NCBI GenBank assembly: GCA_021848465.1
Contig: JAJZUP010000002.1
Span: 1-64,000, forward strand
Reading direction: 5' to 3'
Origin: Pseudomonadota bacterium
Lineage (GTDB): Bacteria; Pseudomonadota; Gammaproteobacteria; Burkholderiales; Gallionellaceae
Length of the DNA stretch: 64,000 nt
Of this stretch, positions 28,702 to 38,260 are shown piece by piece (positions within the stretch are counted from its first letter, which is position 1; every line of letters begins with the position of its first letter). The notes under the pieces are model-generated. The model searched no databases and was not told the DNA's origin. It saw only the letters and a list, made by a program, of their open reading frames with translations. Both the position numbers and the translations under genes were made by a program.

Positions 28702-29805
28702 TTAATCCGCAGCCGGCAGAAGGATTGTTACGGCCAGCCCGCCTTCGGGCCGGTTTGCGGCCGTCACACTACCGCCATGGGCTTGTATCACGCGTCGCGT
28801 AATGATGAGGCCAAGACCGTAGCCGGAATGTTGCTTGCCGGCCTCGGTGCGGAAAAACGGTTCGAATATTTTTTCCACTTCATCGGGCGCGACACCCGGC
28901 CCCTGGTCGCTCACAACAATCTTCCATTTCCTGTCCGGCTCGGCATTGGCAGCAATCCAGACATTCCCTCCCGCAGGGGAATGGCGTACCGCATTGCGCA
29001 CTACATTTTCCAGCGCGCGGAACAGCAATTCCTGGTTGCCCTTCACACTGATGAACTCGGGCAGGTCGACCAGTACCTTGCACTGCTTCGCATCCGCTTC
29101 AAAACTCGCATCCTGCGCGACATACTCGATGATTTCCTGGACATCGACAGATTCGTTCATGCGCACCTGCATGCCGGAGTCGAGGCGCGAAAGGGTCAGC
29201 AGCTCGCCGACCAGCGTATCAATGCGCCCGGTGTCGCGCCCCATGCGCGCAACCAGCTCTGCGGCGCGCTCCGGCTGCTGCTGCATCAGGTCGGTCGCAG
29301 CCTGCAACCGTGCCAGCGGGGAACGCAATTCATGTGAAATATCGTGCAGCAGGCGGCGCTGCGAACAGATTAATGCCTGCAGCCGCGACGCCATCAGGTC
29401 GAAATCCGCCCCCAGGTCGGCAAGTTCATCCTTGCGCCCCCCCATCAGCTCACCCACGCGCGTGTCCAGTTTCCCGTTGGCCACCTGCTCCAGCGCGTGG
29501 CGCATGATGCGGATGGGTCGCGAGAAATACCAGGCCAGCAAAGCCGCGAAAATAAAGCTGAAGATGCTCCCGGCAATAAGAGGTAGCGGCGGCGGCAATA
29601 TCCCGCGGCGGTATGGCCTATGCTGTACGCCCTCGCCCAGCGGCGGACGCGGCTGCGCCATAACTGCCGCTCCAGGCGACTGTGCGACGGGAGGTGGTGC
29701 AGGCGGCTCCGAACGCAAAGTCACGATGGCCACCCCGACGGAAAGCGAGGTCAGCATCTGGGCCAGCCAGAAGAAAATGAAGAACTTCCAGAACAGGCGC
29801 CCCAT
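28702..29805 (-). CDS. cpxA: CpxA-like sensor histidine kinase
   Basis: A 367-aa membrane kinase. Helix 1 is at about 8-30 and a proline-rich periplasmic loop of only about 45 residues follows. Helix 2 (about 72-95) leads to HAMP, HisKA (LLHDISHELRSPLARL) and an ATPase domain (DQGPGVAPDEV; GYGLGLIITRRVIQAHGG). It follows the response regulator with a 3-base gap. CpxA in E. coli senses envelope stress and is held off by CpxP. The periplasmic domain here is much shorter than in enterobacterial CpxA, so the input may differ. Confidence 0.88.
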   Translation of the reverse strand: MGRLFWKFFIFFWLAQMLTSLSVGVAIVTLRSEPPAPPPVAQSPGAAVMAQPRPPLGEGVQHRPYRRGILPPPLPLIAGSIFSFIFAALLAWYFSRPIRIMRHALEQVANGKLDTRVGELMGGRKDELADLGADFDLMASRLQALICSQRRLLHDISHELRSPLARLQAATDLMQQQPERAAELVARMGRDTGRIDTLVGELLTLSRLDSGMQVRMNESVDVQEIIEYVAQDASFEADAKQCKVLVDLPEFISVKGNQELLFRALENVVRNAVRHSPAGGNVWIAANAEPDRKWKIVVSDQGPGVAPDEVEKIFEPFFRTEAGKQHSGYGLGLIITRRVIQAHGGSVTAANRPEGGLAVTILLPAAD

Positions 29806-29808
29806 GTC

Positions 29809-30495
29809 TTATTCCTTGACCAGCATATAACCCTTGCGCACCACGGTCTGGATACAGGAACGGCCATCCGGCAACGCCCCCAGCTTCTGGCGAATGCTGC
29901 TCATGTGCACATCGATCGAGCGGTCAAAACGCAACAGCGGACGCCCCAGCGCCTGCTTCGACAAATCATCCTTGCTCACCACTTGCCCGATATGGCTGGC
30001 CAACATCTCAAGCAGGTTGAATTCGGTACTGGTCAACTCCACCTGCCTGCCGCCCCACTCGACCTTGCGTTTCTCTGGCCACACCTTCAATTGGCCCGCG
30101 TTGATCACCCCTGCCACTTCGGCATGGTTGCCGCCAACCCGCTTCAGGATTGCACGGATACGCGCGGTCAGTTCGCGCGGCGTGCATGGCTTCGGCACAT
30201 AGTCATCCGCCCCCAGTTCGAGCCCGACGATACGATCCGTATCGTCGCCGCGTGCGGTCAGCATGATGACCGGCAAGGTACTGGTCAGGCGAATCTGGCG
30301 CAATGCCTCGATGCCACTGATGCCCGGCATCATCACATCCACCACCGCGATCGCATATTGCCCGCTCAACGCCTCGCGTACGCCGCTTTCGCCGTCATGG
30401 ACGATGGTCACCTCGAATCCTTCCTGCGTGAGATAGTCGCCCACCATCTCGACCAGTTCCACATCATCGTCCACCAGCAAGACTTTTTCCTTCAT
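29809..30495 (-). CDS. cpxR: CpxR-like OmpR-family response regulator
   Basis: 228 aa from the start MKEKVLLVDDDVEL; the track start adds 22 residues and reaches into the promoter. Receiver: VVDVMMPGISG phospho-acceptor, MLTARGDD switch, DDYVPKPCTPREL. C-terminal winged helix ends RFDRSIDVHMSSIRQKL...IQTVVRKGYML. It is co-transcribed with the kinase. A perfect GTAAA-N5-GTAAA box lies upstream at 30570-30584, between this gene and a CpxP/Spy-like gene, which argues for autoregulation. Confidence 0.92.
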   Translation of the reverse strand: MKEKVLLVDDDVELVEMVGDYLTQEGFEVTIVHDGESGVREALSGQYAIAVVDVMMPGISGIEALRQIRLTSTLPVIMLTARGDDTDRIVGLELGADDYVPKPCTPRELTARIRAILKRVGGNHAEVAGVINAGQLKVWPEKRKVEWGGRQVELTSTEFNLLEMLASHIGQVVSKDDLSKQALGRPLLRFDRSIDVHMSSIRQKLGALPDGRSCIQTVVRKGYMLVKE

Positions 30496-30569
30496 GGCTG
30501 CATCCTGTCCATTTACACGCCGCACATAGTATCCAAGCACGCTTCCGGCAGGTAGTCTCACCAGCCGTT

Positions 30570-30584
30570 TTTACCAAGATTTAC
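30570..30584 (-). promoter_or_regulatory. CpxR box GTAAA-TCTTG-GTAAA
   Basis: On the minus strand this reads GTAAATCTTGGTAAA, an exact match to the CpxR consensus of two GTAAA repeats with a 5-base spacer. It lies in the 180-base region between divergent cpxR-like and cpxP/spy-like genes, where it could serve both. Confidence 0.75.
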
Positions 30585-30675
30585 GTAACTTAAATGCAGC
30601 TTACAACATGCCCGGACAGAATGCCGCCGTCTTGATTCAAGACGTTTTCGCAACTCTTCAACCAAGGAGAATTAT

Positions 30676-31200
30676 ATGAAAACCGGCAAGCAGCCCAACC
30701 TGATCACCTCCATGCTGCCCTACCTGCTGGCCGCCAGCATCTTCGTCGCACTGAGCCTGATCCGCGATGCGAGGGCCGTCGGCATGTTCGACTGCGGCGA
30801 CGAACCGCCGCACCCGGCCATGCACAACGGCATGCCCTTCCCGCCCGGCGAGCGCGCCGAAGGCAAAGGCATGCGGGAACACCATACGCCGTTTGCCGGA
30901 CTGAATCTGAGCGCAGCGCAGCAACAACAGATCAAGGCGATCACCGAAGCCAGTCGCGCCTCAGTATGCGAAAAACACCAAACCCTGCGCGCCAACATGC
31001 AGGCCCTGCACCAACTCACTGCGGCGGATTCATTCGATGCCGCACAGGCGCGCACCCTGGCTGACGCCCAAGGCAGGCTGCTGGCCGACCTTGCCTACCA
31101 GCGCGCGGAAGCCGCGGCCAAAATCCACGCCGTGCTGACCAGGGAGCAACGCCAGAAACTTGAAGAGCAGCGCAAGCACTGGATGGGGGATGCCAAATAA
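30676..31200 (+). CDS. CpxP/Spy-like periplasmic protein
   Basis: A 174-aa exported helical protein. The N-terminal hydrophobic segment (MLPYLLAASIFVALSLI, ending DARA) is a signal peptide or anchor, followed by a His/Pro-rich stretch and two LTxxQ-like motifs (LNLSAAQQQQ and LTREQRQKL), the hallmark of the CpxP/Spy chaperone and metal-sensor family. AAGGAGAA precedes the start. Diverging from cpxRA with a CpxR box between, it is the probable periplasmic feedback inhibitor or chaperone of that system. Confidence 0.85.
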   Translation: MKTGKQPNLITSMLPYLLAASIFVALSLIRDARAVGMFDCGDEPPHPAMHNGMPFPPGERAEGKGMREHHTPFAGLNLSAAQQQQIKAITEASRASVCEKHQTLRANMQALHQLTAADSFDAAQARTLADAQGRLLADLAYQRAEAAAKIHAVLTREQRQKLEEQRKHWMGDAK

Positions 31201-31316
31201 ACGGGGCGCCATGACCGGCTTCAGGATGGAAGACTGGACGCAATTGCTTGCCTGGAGCCGCATTGCATTGCGCCAGACACTGGCGGGCCTTCCGCTGCTG
31301 CGAAAGGCCCGAGTGG

Positions 31317-32219
31317 TTACAGCGGCTCGACGCTGTATTCGACTACCAGGCGATGTGTCTCACCGGGCTGGAAGGTGACGAGATTGTCGAATGCGTTGGC
31401 ACTTTCCACGCACACCATGTTGCGGAAACCGTTCTCGCCGAAATCGCCCATCTTGTTGGCTTTCTCGGTCCAGGGGTTCCACACCACGGTGGAACGGCTG
31501 CCCTGCTTGGCAATGCGGATCGCACGCTTCAGTCCCTTATCCTCGATCACGCAGTCGGCCTCGGTATCCACATACACGCGATCCACTTCACTCTCGATCA
31601 CGATTGCATCCTGCTGGGTGCGGCGCGCCGGTTCGCCCACCTTGTCCAGGTAGTCGCAGCCTTCCAGTCCGCGAATCTTCATTTGCGCCACGTCGCTGAT
31701 CTGGAAATAGGTATGCAATGCCTCTCCCAGCACGAATGCCGCCTTGCCGGTGTTCGCGGTGATCAGCTCGACGCGCAAGGTCTTGCCCACCACCACTTCC
31801 AGCCGCGCAGTCGAGGCATGCGGCCATTGCGCGCGCGTCGCGTCGGTCTCGACCAAGCCGAAGGCCAGGAACGTGCCGCCATCGGGAAGCGCCCGCGTTT
31901 CCTGCACATCCCACATCACAGTGCGCGCATAACCATGGCCGGGCAGCTTGCTGTCGCTGGCATGCGGACCGAACCAGGGCCAGCAGATCGGCACCCCGCC
32001 GCGAATGGACTTGCCCGGCGCGAATTTTGCGAACGGTGACAGCCAGATCACCGGCTCCTGCCCGCGCGGCTGCCAGGTGGCCACATGCGCGCCCTGCAGC
32101 ACGATATTGCTGTTGGCATGGGAATTGGATACCTCGGCGGCAATGATGCCGGGCGTGATTTCCTTGAACTGGACATGGTTGCTGATTGCAAAACGCTGGT
32201 TTAACTCGGCTACTGACAT
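31317..32219 (-). CDS. D-hexose-6-phosphate mutarotase (YeaD-like)
   Basis: 300 aa from MSVAELNQRF, with AGGGGGA 9 bases upstream; the track start adds ten residues. It is a member of the aldose-1-epimerase fold. GGVPICWPWFGPH and GHGYARTVMW carry the active-site His and phosphate-binding residues, and ALHTYFQISD the second His region. It interconverts alpha and beta anomers of glucose-6-phosphate and similar sugars. It is convergent with the cpxP-like gene; a 7-bp hairpin (GGGCCTT...AAGGCCC, 31287-31310) between them has no T-run. Confidence 0.9.
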   Translation of the reverse strand: MSVAELNQRFAISNHVQFKEITPGIIAAEVSNSHANSNIVLQGAHVATWQPRGQEPVIWLSPFAKFAPGKSIRGGVPICWPWFGPHASDSKLPGHGYARTVMWDVQETRALPDGGTFLAFGLVETDATRAQWPHASTARLEVVVGKTLRVELITANTGKAAFVLGEALHTYFQISDVAQMKIRGLEGCDYLDKVGEPARRTQQDAIVIESEVDRVYVDTEADCVIEDKGLKRAIRIAKQGSRSTVVWNPWTEKANKMGDFGENGFRNMVCVESANAFDNLVTFQPGETHRLVVEYSVEPL

Positions 32220-32351
32220 GCTGAAATCCCCCTTTAGACAATGCGGCATTGTCGCCGTTATTCGAATTGTTTTCCACTATCCGGTAGAATTGCAATTGCA
32301 AACCGCCCGGAAAAGCGATACGTTGCAACAAAACCCAGTGTGGAGGTCATC

Positions 32352-32741
32352 ATGGCTATTTCCAACATCAACGGCACAAACTCCCCCCAGGCACCGCGCT
32401 CGATCAGCGCCACCAACCCGGCGCCTGCGGTCAGCCGCGAACGCAGCTATGGCGAAGACCAGCCGGCGACCATCGTCACGCTGTCGCCACAGGCGCGGCG
32501 CCTGAGCCTGGAGCAACCACTCGTCACGCGCGAGCCGGTTCAACCGCGCACCAACCTGCCGGAAGCGCCGCCGCGCACGATCCCCGACACCCGTAAAACC
32601 CAGGATGTGGCTGTCACCCATGCCGATCTGGCGGCTGTCGCACAAACCCAGACCAGCGCGCGCGAAGCCGCCGAGGCCCCTGCCCGCCGCAGCAACGAGC
32701 AGCAGGTTACAGAAAGGAAACGTATCAATACTTATGCTTAA
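32352..32741 (+). CDS. Disordered proline/alanine-rich hypothetical protein
   Basis: 129 aa with TGGAGG directly upstream of the ATG at 32352. It is low in hydrophobic residues and rich in Pro, Ala, Arg, Thr and Gln, so it is predicted to be disordered. It has no signal peptide and no recognised domain. The 3' end overlaps the ygfZ start by 8 bases, which suggests co-translation. Its TLSPQARRLSL phrase recalls flagellar anti-sigma-factor-like disordered proteins, but the match is too weak to name it. Confidence 0.7.
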   Translation: MAISNINGTNSPQAPRSISATNPAPAVSRERSYGEDQPATIVTLSPQARRLSLEQPLVTREPVQPRTNLPEAPPRTIPDTRKTQDVAVTHADLAAVAQTQTSAREAAEAPARRSNEQQVTERKRINTYA

Positions 32742-33780
32742 CCCCGCCTGGCAATCCTTTCTCGAACAACACGGTGCACACATACAAGACGGCGTAACCA
32801 GCGACTTCGGCGATGCCGCCGCTGAGCGCGCCGCCGCACGCGACGGCACGATCCTGTGCGACCTCGGCCAGTTCGGCCTGCTCAAGGCAAGCGGCGAAGA
32901 CGCGCAAAGCTTCCTGCAAAACCTGCTCAGCAACGACATCAAGGCCGTCTCGCCGCAGCACGCGCAGCTCAGCAGCCTGAACACGCCCAAAGGCCGCGTA
33001 CTTGCCACCTTCCTGGTCTGGCAACACGGCAGCGATTATTTCCTGCAACTGCACCAGTCGCTCGCCGCCGCCATGCAGAAGAAACTCTCGATGTATGTGC
33101 TGCGCAGCAAGGTCAAGATCGAGGATGCCAGCGCGCGACATGTGTGCCTCGGATTGTCCGGGCCGCGCGCAGCAGCGCTGTTGCGGCGCGTTTTCGGTGC
33201 CGTGCCCGAACAGCCGCTGGCTGTGCACGCGCATGAATCCGGCAGCGTGATCTGCGTTGCCCAAAACCGTTTCCTGATTGCCACCACCGCCCAGTTTGCC
33301 GAACAACTCTGGCAGACGCTCAGCGCGGAAGCGCGTCCGGTTGGTTCACCCTGCTGGGATTGGTTGAGCATCCGTGCCGGCCTGCCGGTGGTCAGTGCCG
33401 CGACCCAGGAAGAGTTTGTCTTGCAGATGCTGAACCTGGAAGTGCTCGGCGGCGTCAGCTTCAAGAAAGGCTGTTATCCGGGACAGGAGATCGTCGCCCG
33501 CATGCAGTATCTCGGCCAGACCAAGCGCCGCATGTACCTGGCGCATGTAGCAGGTGAGCCCGCCCCGCAAGCCGGCGACAAAATTTTCGGTAATGAAGCC
33601 GACTCAGCCAGCGGCATGGTCGTCAATGCCGCCCCCGCACCGGGCGGCGGATACGATGTGCTGGCCGTATTGATGATCGCCAGCCACGACAGCCAGCCGC
33701 AACATCTCGGTACGCCGCAAGGCCCGCAACTGCAATTCGCGGATCTGCCCTACGCCGTGCCTGACCTGAGCAAAGCCTAG
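32734..33780 (+). CDS. ygfZ: Folate-dependent Fe-S maturation protein YgfZ
   Basis: 348 aa from MLNPAWQSFLEQHG; the longer track ORF begins in the shadow of the previous gene. The YgfZ signature KGCYPGQEIVARMQYLGQ with its essential Cys is intact, and the GcvT-like folate-binding fold is evident (LCDLGQFGLLKASGEDAQ). YgfZ helps maintain certain Fe-S enzymes such as MiaB. AAAGGAAA lies 13 bases upstream, so translation may depend on coupling to the upstream ORF. Confidence 0.93.
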   Translation: MLNPAWQSFLEQHGAHIQDGVTSDFGDAAAERAAARDGTILCDLGQFGLLKASGEDAQSFLQNLLSNDIKAVSPQHAQLSSLNTPKGRVLATFLVWQHGSDYFLQLHQSLAAAMQKKLSMYVLRSKVKIEDASARHVCLGLSGPRAAALLRRVFGAVPEQPLAVHAHESGSVICVAQNRFLIATTAQFAEQLWQTLSAEARPVGSPCWDWLSIRAGLPVVSAATQEEFVLQMLNLEVLGGVSFKKGCYPGQEIVARMQYLGQTKRRMYLAHVAGEPAPQAGDKIFGNEADSASGMVVNAAPAPGGGYDVLAVLMIASHDSQPQHLGTPQGPQLQFADLPYAVPDLSKA

Positions 33781-33890
33781 CAGACTGTTGAAAAACTACT
33801 GCGGTGGTCATCTGCGGCGTTGCGCGGCATTTGCTCTGCTTGCTGAGAGCTGAACAGAGGTGGACGCACAATCGGTAGGTTGGAAAGCAG

Positions 33891-33918
33891 CGCCCTTCGA
33901 CAGGCTCAGGGCGAACGG
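33891..33918. repeat. Dispersed CGCCCT-AGGGCG palindromic repeat
   Basis: CGCCCTTCGACAGGCTCAGG followed by GCGAACGG. This short inverted repeat is widespread in proteobacterial and environmental genomes. It is a single copy here, in the convergent gap between ygfZ and the acetyltransferase, where its hairpin could also help stop transcription. Confidence 0.6.
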
Positions 33919-33935
33919 GTTAAATCAACAAATCC

Positions 33936-34367
33936 CTAGCGCGGCTCAAGGCGCAGTTTCATTTTCTTGTGGGGTAGACCGGCATCGAGGAATTCTTCCC
34001 CCTCCTCGATAAACCCGAAGGTGTGATAGAACGGGATCGCATAGGTCTGCGCATCCACATCCACCTGCACGTAACCGCGCATGCGCGCCTCGCTCAGCAA
34101 AGCCTCCATGATCGCCGTGCCCACCTTGCGCTTGCGCCATTGCGGCAACACTGCGATGCGCCCGATGTGGCCATTGCTGAGCATGCGACCGCAGCCGATC
34201 GCCTCGCCACTCAGGCTCAGCGCCAACGCATGGCGACAGCCCTCATCCAGCCCATCCCATTCCAGCGCCTCAGGCACGCCTTGCTCACGAACGAACACAG
34301 CCTCGCGTATCCCGCGCAACAGCGGTTCGCCATCATGCCAACTGACCAGGTGTACCGTGAAATCCAT
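33936..34367 (-). CDS. GNAT-family N-acetyltransferase
   Basis: 143 aa. ATG at 34367 is preferred because GGGAGGTC lies at a workable distance; the adjacent ATG at 34370 is too close and the track start at 34421 lacks a site. The acetyl-CoA-binding region is RIAVLPQWRKRKVGTAIMEALL (motif A, Q/RxxGxG/A degenerated to RKRKVGTA), then YHTFGFIEEGEEFLDAGLPH near the end. The layout resembles ElaA/YjdJ-type small-molecule acetyltransferases. The substrate is unknown. Confidence 0.88.
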   Translation of the reverse strand: MDFTVHLVSWHDGEPLLRGIREAVFVREQGVPEALEWDGLDEGCRHALALSLSGEAIGCGRMLSNGHIGRIAVLPQWRKRKVGTAIMEALLSEARMRGYVQVDVDAQTYAIPFYHTFGFIEEGEEFLDAGLPHKKMKLRLEPR

Positions 34368-34466
34368 CATGACCTCCCGCCAATTGTGAAGTCTCATTCG
34401 CGGCCACAGCCGCACCTGCATCCCGTTGTGCTGAACGGCTGAAGCCTAACGCAAGCCGCATCAATG

Positions 34467-34946
34467 CTATGCCACAATCTCTACCGGCGTGCCTGCCGGC
34501 ACCAGCTCAAACAGCTCCAGCAAATCCGCATTGCGCATGCGCACACAGCCGCGCGAGCCCGGCTTGCCCAGCTCCACGCTGTCGGGCGTGCCGTGAATAT
34601 ACACATAACGGCGCATCGTGTCGCACGAACCGAAACGGTTGTAGCCCGGCTCCTTGCCGCCCAGCCACAGGATGCGCGTCAGTATCCAGTCGCGCCCCGG
34701 ATGCGCCGCCCCGAGTTCCGGCGTATAGATTTCCCCGGTCGCGCGGCGCCTCACAAACACCGCATTCTCCGGCTGCCCTGCGCCAATCTTGGCGCGGATC
34801 ACATGCTTGCCGCGCGGCGTGCAAAAGCTGCCATTCTCCTCGCCAGCGCCATTCGCACCGGTAGACACCGCATAGCGGCGCAGCAAGGTGCCGTCGTCAG
34901 CAAACAGTTCCAGCGTCTGCGCCGGAATGGAAATCATGATTTTCAT
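34467..34946 (-). CDS. L,D-transpeptidase (YkuD domain) without signal peptide
   Basis: A 159-aa protein that is almost only the YkuD catalytic domain. The active site is HGTPDSVELGKPGSRGCVRM, with His and Cys of the HGT...S-x-GC-(V/I)-R-M motif. L,D-transpeptidases act on periplasmic peptidoglycan, yet the sequence begins MKIMISIPAQTLELF with no signal peptide in this frame. Either it uses another route, the start is wrongly placed upstream of visible sequence, or it belongs to the cytoplasmic short YkuD group. Confidence 0.88.
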   Translation of the reverse strand: MKIMISIPAQTLELFADDGTLLRRYAVSTGANGAGEENGSFCTPRGKHVIRAKIGAGQPENAVFVRRRATGEIYTPELGAAHPGRDWILTRILWLGGKEPGYNRFGSCDTMRRYVYIHGTPDSVELGKPGSRGCVRMRNADLLELFELVPAGTPVEIVA

Positions 34947-35045
34947 TTCTCACCTGAAATAACCTTAGCCCAAAGCAAACTCGCGCACAGGGGCAAGTGC
35001 AAGTCGCATAAACTCACCGTCCCCCTTCGCTCCAGGCCTCCCACA

Positions 35046-35272
35046 TGTAGGAGCGGCCTATGCATTCCAAACCCCATCGCGGCCAAGGCCGCTCCTACGA
35101 AACCCGCCACACCCCGTGGGAGCGGCTTTGATGAAACTACTAGCCAATCCACTAAGCACGATAAAGCCGTGCAAGTGGCTGGTTATAGCCGCGAATGCAC
35201 ACCATGCCACCCACTACCCTTCGCAGTTGAAGCCGCGCCTACAGCTTTTCGAGAAACCGCTCCTGCGCACAA
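35046..35272. repeat. REP palindrome cluster E, with one enlarged unit
   Basis: REP units like those at 1-8.7 kb fill most of the 355-base gap between the transpeptidase and tadA genes. The unit at 35114-35200 is enlarged: GTGGGAGCGGCTTTGATG is followed by about 55 bases, then TATAGCCGCGAATGC. The flanks ACTACTAGCCAATCCACT and GTGCAAGTGGCTGGTTA match the enlarged unit in cluster D. Other units are worn (GCAGTTGAAGCCGCGCCTAC). Confidence 0.8.
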
Positions 35273-35301
35273 ACGCCCCTTACATAACGTGCAACAACAC
35301 C

Positions 35302-36761
<1,460 letters not shown>

Positions 36762-36799
36762 AATTTCCCCTCCAATAAAAACAAGGCATTGCAGAGCGG

Positions 36800-36866
36800 A
36801 TGCCAGATTGTACACCTCGAAGGTGCCTTTCAAGGCATTTTTTAGGGTGTCTACTTTACGTTAGAC
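36800..36866 (+). other. attI site (approximate left limit)
   Basis: The insertion point is GTTAGAC at 36860-36866, directly after ACTTTAC and between intI and the first cassette. The left boundary is approximate because attI sequences are not conserved between integrons. A TTGCAG (36790) with TACACC 16 bases later is a weak candidate cassette promoter reading right. I see no convincing LexA box. Confidence 0.65.
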
Positions 36867-36869
36867 ATC

Positions 36870-37184
36870 ATGAATTTCTTTCGCCGAATTTTTCGTAAAG
36901 CAGAACCATTTACACCGCATGAGATGGTGATTTACCTGCTGGACAAATCGGGTGATCTTGGTAGTCGTGACGATGTAGCAATGGATCTAGGGAAATATGA
37001 CTTGGAGGAAGTTGAAGATGCACTTATTCAGGTTGCCCAAGACCACTCCGAAGAGGAAATGATTATTGATTCAGCGGGTGAATCACTCTGGGAAATTTGG
37101 AAGCGTAAGAATAAATTTAACTCTGAGATAGTTGCAAAAATGCACCCATCAGCCCAAAAATTTTTCATTACATATGAAGTCTAA
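36870..37184 (+). CDS. Cassette 1: hypothetical 104-aa acidic protein
   Basis: The first cassette (36861-37250) holds one ORF starting 4 bases after the cassette boundary, so there is essentially no leader and translation may depend on attI-region sequence. The protein is small and acidic (MNFFRRIFRKAEPFTPHE..., then DLGSRDDVAMDLGKYDLEEV), with no membrane helix or signal peptide. Base composition is AT-richer than the flanking chromosome. Its stop lies inside the attC R'' box, as is common. I do not recognise the family. Confidence 0.75.
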   Translation: MNFFRRIFRKAEPFTPHEMVIYLLDKSGDLGSRDDVAMDLGKYDLEEVEDALIQVAQDHSEEEMIIDSAGESLWEIWKRKNKFNSEIVAKMHPSAQKFFITYEV

Positions 37185-37256
37185 CCCTGCGCTCAAGTTC
37201 GCTCCCTTTGGTCGCTGGGACGCGCCTTCGGCGCGCCCCTTAGCTCCACGTTAGCT
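37179..37256 (+). repeat. attC site of cassette 1
   Basis: R'' GTCTAAC (37179-37185) and R' GTTAGCT (37250-37256) flank a GC-rich imperfect palindrome with CGCGCCTTCGGCGCG at its core. The R'' box is the exact reverse complement of GTTAGAC at the left end of the same cassette. It differs from attC3 at only about four of 74 positions. Confidence 0.9.
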
Positions 37257-37282
37257 ATATTGAGTTTACAAATGGAGAAAAG

Positions 37283-37693
37283 ATGAAGAAGAAAAAAGCT
37301 TTCTATCAGCTTTTGACGAATATTTTGCTATGGTTATGTGTAGCGGTAGTTACTGGAATTATCCATTTCATTCGAGGAAATTCAGCTGCTAGTCCGTTTC
37401 CTTTGTCTGAGATTGCAAAATTTATTGATCCTTGGCTGCTCTTTACGGTTTCTGTGGCGGGACTACTCCTTTTTTCAGCGTTCTGTATCGTGAGGCAGCG
37501 TAGTTCTAACGAGAAGAATAAAGAAAACGCAGATTATTTTGCAGATCTTGCGCTTGATGAAATTGCCTCAGCGCTCTACAACTTTGGTTCGCTTCTGGCA
37601 ACTTGTGTTGCAGTTGGCTTATCTCCTTGGTATCTTTTTGCCACACCAATCTGTTATGCAACTGGTTACTATTTGAAATCTAATGATAGCTAA
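37283..37693 (+). CDS. Cassette 2: hypothetical membrane protein, 136 aa
   Basis: Cassette 2 (37251-37744) encodes a small protein with a hydrophobic helix near the N-terminus (ILLWLCVAVVTGIIHFI, about 13-30), a second at about 48-70 (WLLFTVSVAGLLLFSAFCIV) and a third near the C-terminus (ATCVAVGLSPWYLFATPICYATGYY). GGAG 5 bases upstream supports the start. It has low GC and unusual codon use, consistent with foreign origin. Membrane proteins are common among cassette products; no family is recognised. Confidence 0.75.
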   Translation: MKKKKAFYQLLTNILLWLCVAVVTGIIHFIRGNSAASPFPLSEIAKFIDPWLLFTVSVAGLLLFSAFCIVRQRSSNEKNKENADYFADLALDEIASALYNFGSLLATCVAVGLSPWYLFATPICYATGYYLKSNDS

Positions 37694-37750
37694 CCCGTCG
37701 CTCAAGCGGGACGCCGCAAAAGCGCGTCGCCCCTTAGCTTTACGTTAGGC
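37688..37750 (+). repeat. attC site of cassette 2
   Basis: R'' AGCTAAC (37688-37694) is the reverse complement of GTTAGCT at the cassette start; R' GTTAGGC is at 37744-37750. The stem includes GACGCCGCAAAAGCGCGTC. It is shorter (63 bp) than attC1 and attC3 but shares their ends (GCTCAAG and CCCCTTAGCT). Confidence 0.88.
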
Positions 37751-37757
37751 AAAACAT

Positions 37758-38168
37758 ATGGGTACAACTGGGCATACCACCGGCATGGCTGGAGAATTTC
37801 ACGCAATGGAAATATTGCACAGACTTGGGCACCAGCCCGCCTTGACGCTTGGAAATGCAAAAACCATCGACATTCTTTCCAAAGCACCATCTGGCAATGT
37901 GTACGAAGTGTCGGTCAAAGCAATTCGAGGTGGGGGTAAATGGGGTATTGGAATGGACGATTACTCGAAAAGTGAAAACCTCGTGTTTATGCTTTTCTGG
38001 TACAAGAGCTTCGAAGACATCAACACTCTTCCTGATGTATGGATTGTTCCAGCTCAAAAGGCTGAGAGCATCAAAAAGCAATGGCACAATCAATATGGCA
38101 TCTATCTATACAAAGAGCATTTGCACCTACTGGAGCCGTATAAAAATGCTTGGCAACACCTCGCCTAA
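37758..38168 (+). CDS. Cassette 3: PD-(D/E)XK nuclease-like protein
   Basis: 136 aa in cassette 3 (37745-38234). The pattern GMAGEFHAMEILHRLG, then TIDILSKA and YEVSVKAIRG fits the PD-(D/E)XK nuclease core: an N-terminal helix with Glu, an Asp, then E-x-x-x-K on the next strand. The rest is an alpha/beta tail with conserved-looking VWIVPA. It could be an orphan restriction- or Holliday-junction-resolvase-like nuclease, or a catalytically altered member. No methylase or partner is in the cassette. There is no clear ribosome site. Assignment rests on motif pattern only. Confidence 0.6.
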   Translation: MGTTGHTTGMAGEFHAMEILHRLGHQPALTLGNAKTIDILSKAPSGNVYEVSVKAIRGGGKWGIGMDDYSKSENLVFMLFWYKSFEDINTLPDVWIVPAQKAESIKKQWHNQYGIYLYKEHLHLLEPYKNAWQHLA

Positions 38169-38240
38169 CCCTACGCTCAAGTTCGCTCCCTCCGGTCGCT
38201 GGGACGCGCCTTCGGCGCGCCCCTTAGCTCCACGTTGGGC
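38163..38240 (+). repeat. attC site of cassette 3
   Basis: R'' GCCTAAC (38163-38169) is the reverse complement of GTTAGGC at the start of cassette 3; R' GTTGGGC is at 38234-38240. It is nearly identical to attC1, with the same CGCGCCTTCGGCGCG core. Such homogeneity of attC sites is typical of chromosomal (sedentary) integrons. Confidence 0.9.
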
Positions 38241-38260
38241 ATCGCACAGGAGGCCATGCC

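Noticed and set aside
33781-33890. Insertion-sequence remnant (CAGACTGTTGAAAAACTACTG) after ygfZ
   Set aside because: The short sequence recalls transposon ends, but no inverted partner or transposase fragment is present.
36770-36866. LexA/SOS box in the intI promoter
   Set aside because: No CTGT-N8-ACAG match close to consensus was seen between intI and the first cassette.
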